From: Lachnospiraceae bacterium UBA4381
GTDB taxonomy: Bacteria > Bacillota > Clostridia > Lachnospirales > Lachnospiraceae
NCBI GenBank assembly: GCA_002391105.1
Contig: DGRT01000094.1
Coordinates: 1 to 36,117 of the forward strand
Reading direction: 5' to 3'
DNA length: 36,117 nt
Made by a program: the position numbers and the translations under genes. A model generated the notes under the pieces. The model made no database searches. It was not told the origin of the DNA and saw only the letters and a list, made by a program, of their open reading frames with translations. Shown in pieces: positions 32,440 to 36,117 of this stretch (the stretch's first letter is position 1; every line of letters starts with the position of its first letter).

Positions 32440-32451
32440 TAAATCGGACAA
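32423..32451 (-). promoter_or_regulatory. Candidate promoter of the HD-GYP gene
   Basis: On the minus strand TTGTCC (32446-32451) and TAAAAT (32423-32428) are 17 bp apart. Transcription would start near 32416, leaving a ~130-nt leader. It overlaps the candidate promoter of the opposite operon. Confidence 0.45.
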
Positions 32452-32494
32452 ATAGAATCGGGAGTATGCAGTCAGGAGTATATATAGAAGGACC

Positions 32495-34045
32495 ATGCTG
32501 ATTACAAGAAACACTAAGATTAATATCATAATAGTAGCCCTGATAGGTACAGCGCTTCTTGTAGTGGGGGCTGTAGTAGGGGAAAAAATGTTCCTCTATT
32601 CTATACCCGTTATCTTCTATCCGGTTATCATAATATACTGGGCATCTCTTGTTAACCTGAAGGTCGTTAATTACAGGATCAGAAGACTGTTCCTTCTGCT
32701 GGCGGCTAATCTGGTTTACTGGTCCTTTATCCAGATTTATAAATACAACATGCTGGAAAATGAAATAACCATTATAAGGTATTCCTGGTACAGTTACTAT
32801 ATTCCTCTGGTTTCATTTCCCCTGCTATGCTTCATGATAGCTCTCGGAATCGGAGATTCTGAGCTTGGGAGATATAACAGACTGCTGAGCCTGCTCTGGT
32901 GTGTAGCGGGTGCCATGATCCTTATGGTATTTACGAATGACCTTCATGAGTGGGTTTTTATTTTCTATAATGGCTTTGAGCTTTCAAACAGTGATTACAG
33001 GTATGGACCGGGATATTACATTATTATGATGTGGATACTGGTTCTGATTTCACTTTCACTTCTTATATCTATTAGAAAGATAGTATTTGCCGCGGTCAGA
33101 AGAGATGTCTGGATTCCGACTATCATATTTGTCATCGGAGTTATATATGGTCTTTTAAATACATTTACCCGCATTTTTTATTACCATGATATGAAGATAC
33201 TCAGGTTTCAGCAGGTGTTCTCCACATTGATCATAGCTTTCTGGGAAAGCTGTATCCAGATAGGTATGGTTCGTTCAAACAGAAACTATGACAGGCTTTT
33301 CGTGGCTTCTTCGACTAATATGGTTATTCAGGATAAGTCCAATAACATAGTATATAGTACGAATGGATTTCAAAAGGATACCACAGCCGGTTCCGGAAGG
33401 CGTATTCACAGGATGGATATAACAGGTGGAAGTGTGGTGTGGATAGATGATATTTCCAGACTGTTAGAGGCAAGATCCAGGCTCTCTGATGTTAAGGGAG
33501 TTCTCTCTGAAGAAGGCGAGCTTCTGAAGGCTGAGAAGGAAATGCAGGAGAGGAAGACGCGTCTGATGATAAGGGATCGTGTATATTCGATGCTTTCTGA
33601 AAAGCTGGAGGAAAAGAATCAGGAGATAGAAAGGCTGATCGATGCTGATATTCCAAACCGTATAAAGCTGGCTAAGATATCTGTACTGGGAGCATATATT
33701 AAGAGGTGGAGCAATCTGAAGCTGCTTCAGGAACGTGAACATGAACAGGGAAATACCGTATTAGCTACTAAGGAGCTGACACTATCCATAAAGGAATCAC
33801 TGGAATATGCTGAGAGTATGGGGCTTAGAAGCTATCTGGATATGGAAAAAACCTTGGATTATTACGATGGAAATATACTGATAGATATATATGAGCATTT
33901 TGAAGTCAGGCTGGAAAAGCTGCTGGAAGCTGCAAGGTATGTATATGTCAGGATGTATGAGAGAAATGGCGGTCTGGTTCTTGAGATGACAGAGGATGAT
34001 GAGGAAGAGCCATCTTTACGTTATCAGTCAGGAGGTGAAAGATGA
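32495..34045 (+). CDS. 7TM sensor protein with degenerate histidine-kinase-like C-terminus
   Basis: The first ~255 residues contain about seven hydrophobic helices, resembling the 7TM sensor module of some Firmicute histidine kinases. A PAS-like segment (NMVIQDKSNNIVYSTNG near 280) and a coiled coil (~315-390, EKLEEKNQEIERLID) follow. The C-terminal ~120 residues sit where an ATPase domain would be but show no H-box, no Asn-containing N-box and no DxG motif, only HFEVRLEKLLEAARYVYVRM-type sequence. It therefore looks like a catalytically dead partner. Its TGA overlaps the ATG of the true kinase gene (ATGA), so translation is coupled. AGAAGGA lies only 2 nt before the ATG, so the start is less certain. 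Confidence 0.78.
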   Translation: MLITRNTKINIIIVALIGTALLVVGAVVGEKMFLYSIPVIFYPVIIIYWASLVNLKVVNYRIRRLFLLLAANLVYWSFIQIYKYNMLENEITIIRYSWYSYYIPLVSFPLLCFMIALGIGDSELGRYNRLLSLLWCVAGAMILMVFTNDLHEWVFIFYNGFELSNSDYRYGPGYYIIMMWILVLISLSLLISIRKIVFAAVRRDVWIPTIIFVIGVIYGLLNTFTRIFYYHDMKILRFQQVFSTLIIAFWESCIQIGMVRSNRNYDRLFVASSTNMVIQDKSNNIVYSTNGFQKDTTAGSGRRIHRMDITGGSVVWIDDISRLLEARSRLSDVKGVLSEEGELLKAEKEMQERKTRLMIRDRVYSMLSEKLEEKNQEIERLIDADIPNRIKLAKISVLGAYIKRWSNLKLLQEREHEQGNTVLATKELTLSIKESLEYAESMGLRSYLDMEKTLDYYDGNILIDIYEHFEVRLEKLLEAARYVYVRMYERNGGLVLEMTEDDEEEPSLRYQSGGER

Positions 34046-35346
34046 AACATTTTCAGCTTCTGATGAATATGTGGTTTGGCGACAGTATATTGCATCTTCC
34101 TAAGAGCCTCATCGGTCCGCTTACTATGGTTATAATGCTCCTGTTCTGGATTCAGATATCGGTTCTGGTTTTTTTTATCAGAAACAGGATAGTGTGGTGG
34201 AAGAATCTGTATATTATACTGACGCTGATATTTGAGTATCTGTTCTTTCAGATGATCTTAGGAACGCGCTTCAAGGGGGAAAGAGCTGAATGGTGCGTTA
34301 ATATCCTGAGCCATATATCTTATTTGACATTTTTGGCGATTGTAATCCTGATGGGTATAGTTCTGATACTATCTCTGATGGATTATAAAAAGTGGAAGAG
34401 GACGCATATAACCAATATGTCCATCAAAGAAAGTATGGATATACTGCCGGATGGAGTAGTTATATATTCTTCAGAGGGAATGCCGCTTCTGATTAATCCG
34501 GCAATGGAAAGTATCTCCAATAAATGCTTTGGAAAACCTCTCATAAATGGTATAGAACTGGAAGAAAAGCTGGAGACGCTTCTTGGTAAAAAGCTTTCTG
34601 AAGAAGGACAGGTTATAAAGCTCAGTGAAAATGATATATATATGGTTAAAAAATCTATCATATATATAGAAAAGATAGAGTGTCGTGAGCTGATAATGAG
34701 CGATGTAAGGGATGAATATATAGTTAATAGCCTTCTTGAGAAAGAAAACAGAAGACTTGCATCGATGAACAGGCGTCTTAGTAATCTGAATAAGATCATA
34801 GATGAGGTCACGATTGATTCAGAGATACTGGATGCAAAGGTTCAGGTTCACGATTATCTGGGACAGGTTCTTATAGCGACCAAGAGCTATATGCAGGCAT
34901 CCTACGATATTGATAAAGATGAGACAAATACAGACGAGAACCGTGAAAAAAAGCTTCTGGAAATGTGGCAGGAGAGCATCATGTTTTTCAGAGATCTTGG
35001 AAAGAAAGAGAAAAAGGATGAGCTTCAGCAGCTTATGAGTATTGCGGATGACGTAGGAGTGAAGATATTACTCTCTGGTGTGATTCCTCAGGATAAAGAT
35101 ATAAGGCATGTATTTGTTACTGCTATGCACGAATGTCTGACCAATACCATAAGGCATGCTGGTGGTGATGAGCTGTATGTTCGGGTTGGAGAAAGCAGCA
35201 TAAATATAAAGAATAATGGCAGCCCGCCTGTTAAGGGAATCGTTGAAAGCGGTGGACTTGCCTCACTCCGGCAACTGGTTGAGAATCAGGGCGGGGAAAT
35301 GAATATAAGCTCGGATATGGAATTTGAGCTGGAGATAGTGCTTTGA
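34042..35346 (+). CDS. NarL-type sensor histidine kinase
   Basis: The protein has 434 residues: three N-terminal membrane helices (~22-45, ~52-70, ~93-113), a PAS-like region beginning near SMDILPDGVVIYSSEGMPL (~132-150), a coiled coil (~225-260), and the dimerisation/phosphoacceptor segment VHDYLGQVL with His270, the HisKA_3-type H-box. The ATPase domain follows with N-box HECLTNTIRHAG (~363-374), IKNNGSPP and a glycine-rich GGLASLR. It ends soon after. GGAGGTG inside the upstream gene serves as its ribosome site. The likely target is the LuxR-type regulator 62 bp downstream. It probably works with the upstream 7TM protein as its sensory subunit (inferred). Confidence 0.92.
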   Translation: MKHFQLLMNMWFGDSILHLPKSLIGPLTMVIMLLFWIQISVLVFFIRNRIVWWKNLYIILTLIFEYLFFQMILGTRFKGERAEWCVNILSHISYLTFLAIVILMGIVLILSLMDYKKWKRTHITNMSIKESMDILPDGVVIYSSEGMPLLINPAMESISNKCFGKPLINGIELEEKLETLLGKKLSEEGQVIKLSENDIYMVKKSIIYIEKIECRELIMSDVRDEYIVNSLLEKENRRLASMNRRLSNLNKIIDEVTIDSEILDAKVQVHDYLGQVLIATKSYMQASYDIDKDETNTDENREKKLLEMWQESIMFFRDLGKKEKKDELQQLMSIADDVGVKILLSGVIPQDKDIRHVFVTAMHECLTNTIRHAGGDELYVRVGESSINIKNNGSPPVKGIVESGGLASLRQLVENQGGEMNISSDMEFELEIVL

Positions 35347-35408
35347 TATTTATCATGAAAATGTGCCGGGTGCGGATTTGGGGTTAGAAAGATAAAGCGG
35401 AGGTTTAT

Positions 35409-36029
35409 ATGAGCTTTAAAGTAATAATAGTGGATGATCAGAAGATTTCCAGACAACTGTTTGAGACATTTGTCGAAAATGATCAGGAATTTGAACTTGT
35501 GAAGTCTGTTGAGTCGGCAGGCATGATAGATGTGTATCTGGCAAGGTATAAGGCTGATCTTATTATAATGGATGTGGTAATGGCAGATGGCAGCAACGGG
35601 CTGGATGCCTGCGAATATGTTAAGAAGAATTATCCGGATATAAAGATCATAGTGGTCACCTCCATGCCGGAGGCGGGCTTTCTGGAAAGAGCCAGAAAGA
35701 TAGGGGTGGATAGCTTCTGGTACAAGGAAGTAAGCCGTGAGCCGCTTCTGGATATCATGCATAAAACTATGGAGGGAAAGCATATTTTTCCTGACAGTGT
35801 ACCTGAAGAAGAGTTCGGATTTATCAAAAGCTCAGAGCTTACCAGAGCTGAGATGGAGGTTCTAAGAGAACTTACAACAGGTGCCGGAAATGGGGAGATA
35901 GCGGACAGACTTAATCTTTCCATAAATACTGTGCGCTCCCATATCCAGCACATGCTTGATAAAACCGGATTTGCTAATAGAACCGAGCTTGCCATCGAGG
36001 CAAGAGTAAGGGGAATAGCAATCAAATAA
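35409..36029 (+). CDS. NarL/LuxR-family response regulator
   Basis: The 206-residue protein has a receiver domain with VDDQ (Asp9/Asp10), phosphoacceptor Asp55 in IIMDVVMADG, VVTS (~80) and the conserved Lys in WYKE (~105). A C-terminal LuxR-type HTH follows: LTRAEMEVLREL, GEIADRLNLSINTVRSHIQH and NRTELAIEA (~140-200). It should bind DNA when phosphorylated by the upstream kinase. GCGGAGG precedes the ATG. Its targets are unknown; the divergent HD-GYP gene is a natural candidate because the promoters overlap. Confidence 0.95.
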   Translation: MSFKVIIVDDQKISRQLFETFVENDQEFELVKSVESAGMIDVYLARYKADLIIMDVVMADGSNGLDACEYVKKNYPDIKIIVVTSMPEAGFLERARKIGVDSFWYKEVSREPLLDIMHKTMEGKHIFPDSVPEEEFGFIKSSELTRAEMEVLRELTTGAGNGEIADRLNLSINTVRSHIQHMLDKTGFANRTELAIEARVRGIAIK

Positions 36030-36117
36030 CTGACTAGCAGATTCTTGGGAGCAGTTCACCACTCGGACGGGAAAGCATGGTCTTCGCACCTACCGCTGTG
36101 GTGAGAACCACCTTTCC
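36030..36117. other. Window-end stretch with an imperfect inverted repeat
   Basis: GTTCACCAC (from about 36054) and GTGGTGAGAAC (to about 36106) are complementary apart from a 2-nt bulge. The stretch could be a structured RNA, a repeat or the end of a minus-strand gene. No T run and no definite gene are visible before the window ends. Confidence 0.25.

Noticed and set aside
36034..36117. Minus-strand open frame reaching the window end
   Set aside because: It has only 28 codons, no recognisable motif, and could equally be a structured repeat. It cannot be judged without the next bases.

Overview
The window suggests a low-GC Gram-positive anaerobe of the Clostridia, most likely Lachnospiraceae. 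The grounds are AT-rich DNA with AGGAGG-type ribosome binding sites, a fused SecDF, a long bifunctional Rel, a PPi-type phosphofructokinase with CcpA-like cre sites, a feoA/feoB locus with the small FeoB-associated Cys-rich protein, and NarL-type sensor/regulator genes. The family assignment is inferred from gene content and protein style. No rRNA, tRNA, CRISPR array or intact transposase gene was seen.

Region 1 (1-11089) is one tightly packed plus-strand operon, cut at its 5' end by the window. It encodes an FHA-domain protein with a Pro/Met/Gly repeat region, a PP2C phosphatase, a transmembrane Ser/Thr kinase with a TPR-like outer part, a membrane-anchored acidic protein carrying eight Thr-x-(Val/Ile)-Leu motifs, and a 1930-residue Ig-like surface protein. 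It ends at a clear terminator. The set contains a writer, an eraser, a reader, a probable multivalent substrate and a surface output or sensor. This is the strongest candidate here for an undescribed system.

Region 2 (11268-21887) is mostly housekeeping: a HAD phosphatase, an NlpC/P60 wall hydrolase with cell-wall-binding repeats, SecDF, RecJ, Apt, Rel and an MBL-fold hydrolase. A 27-nt REP-like array lies between the secDF terminator and recJ.

Region 3 (21888-26000) is accessory in character. It holds a remnant that looks like the tail of an Rpn-family nuclease, a phosphofructokinase gene whose promoter is flanked by two cre sites, a second REP array in the opposite orientation, a small gene with a double-glycine leader and a zinc-finger-like core, a Lys/Ala-rich membrane miniprotein, a DUF3592-like membrane protein, and several tandem repeats.

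Region 4 (25740-28877) is the ferrous iron uptake locus: a possible structured leader, feoA, a terminator, feoB, and a convergent FeoB-associated protein behind a shared bidirectional terminator. A 31-bp triplicate repeat begins inside the last codons of feoB.

Region 5 (29068-36029) is sensory. A minus-strand protein with an outer propeller and an HD-GYP domain is divergent from a plus-strand operon of a 7TM pseudo-kinase-like sensor, a NarL-type histidine kinase and a LuxR-type regulator. Candidate promoters for the two directions overlap.
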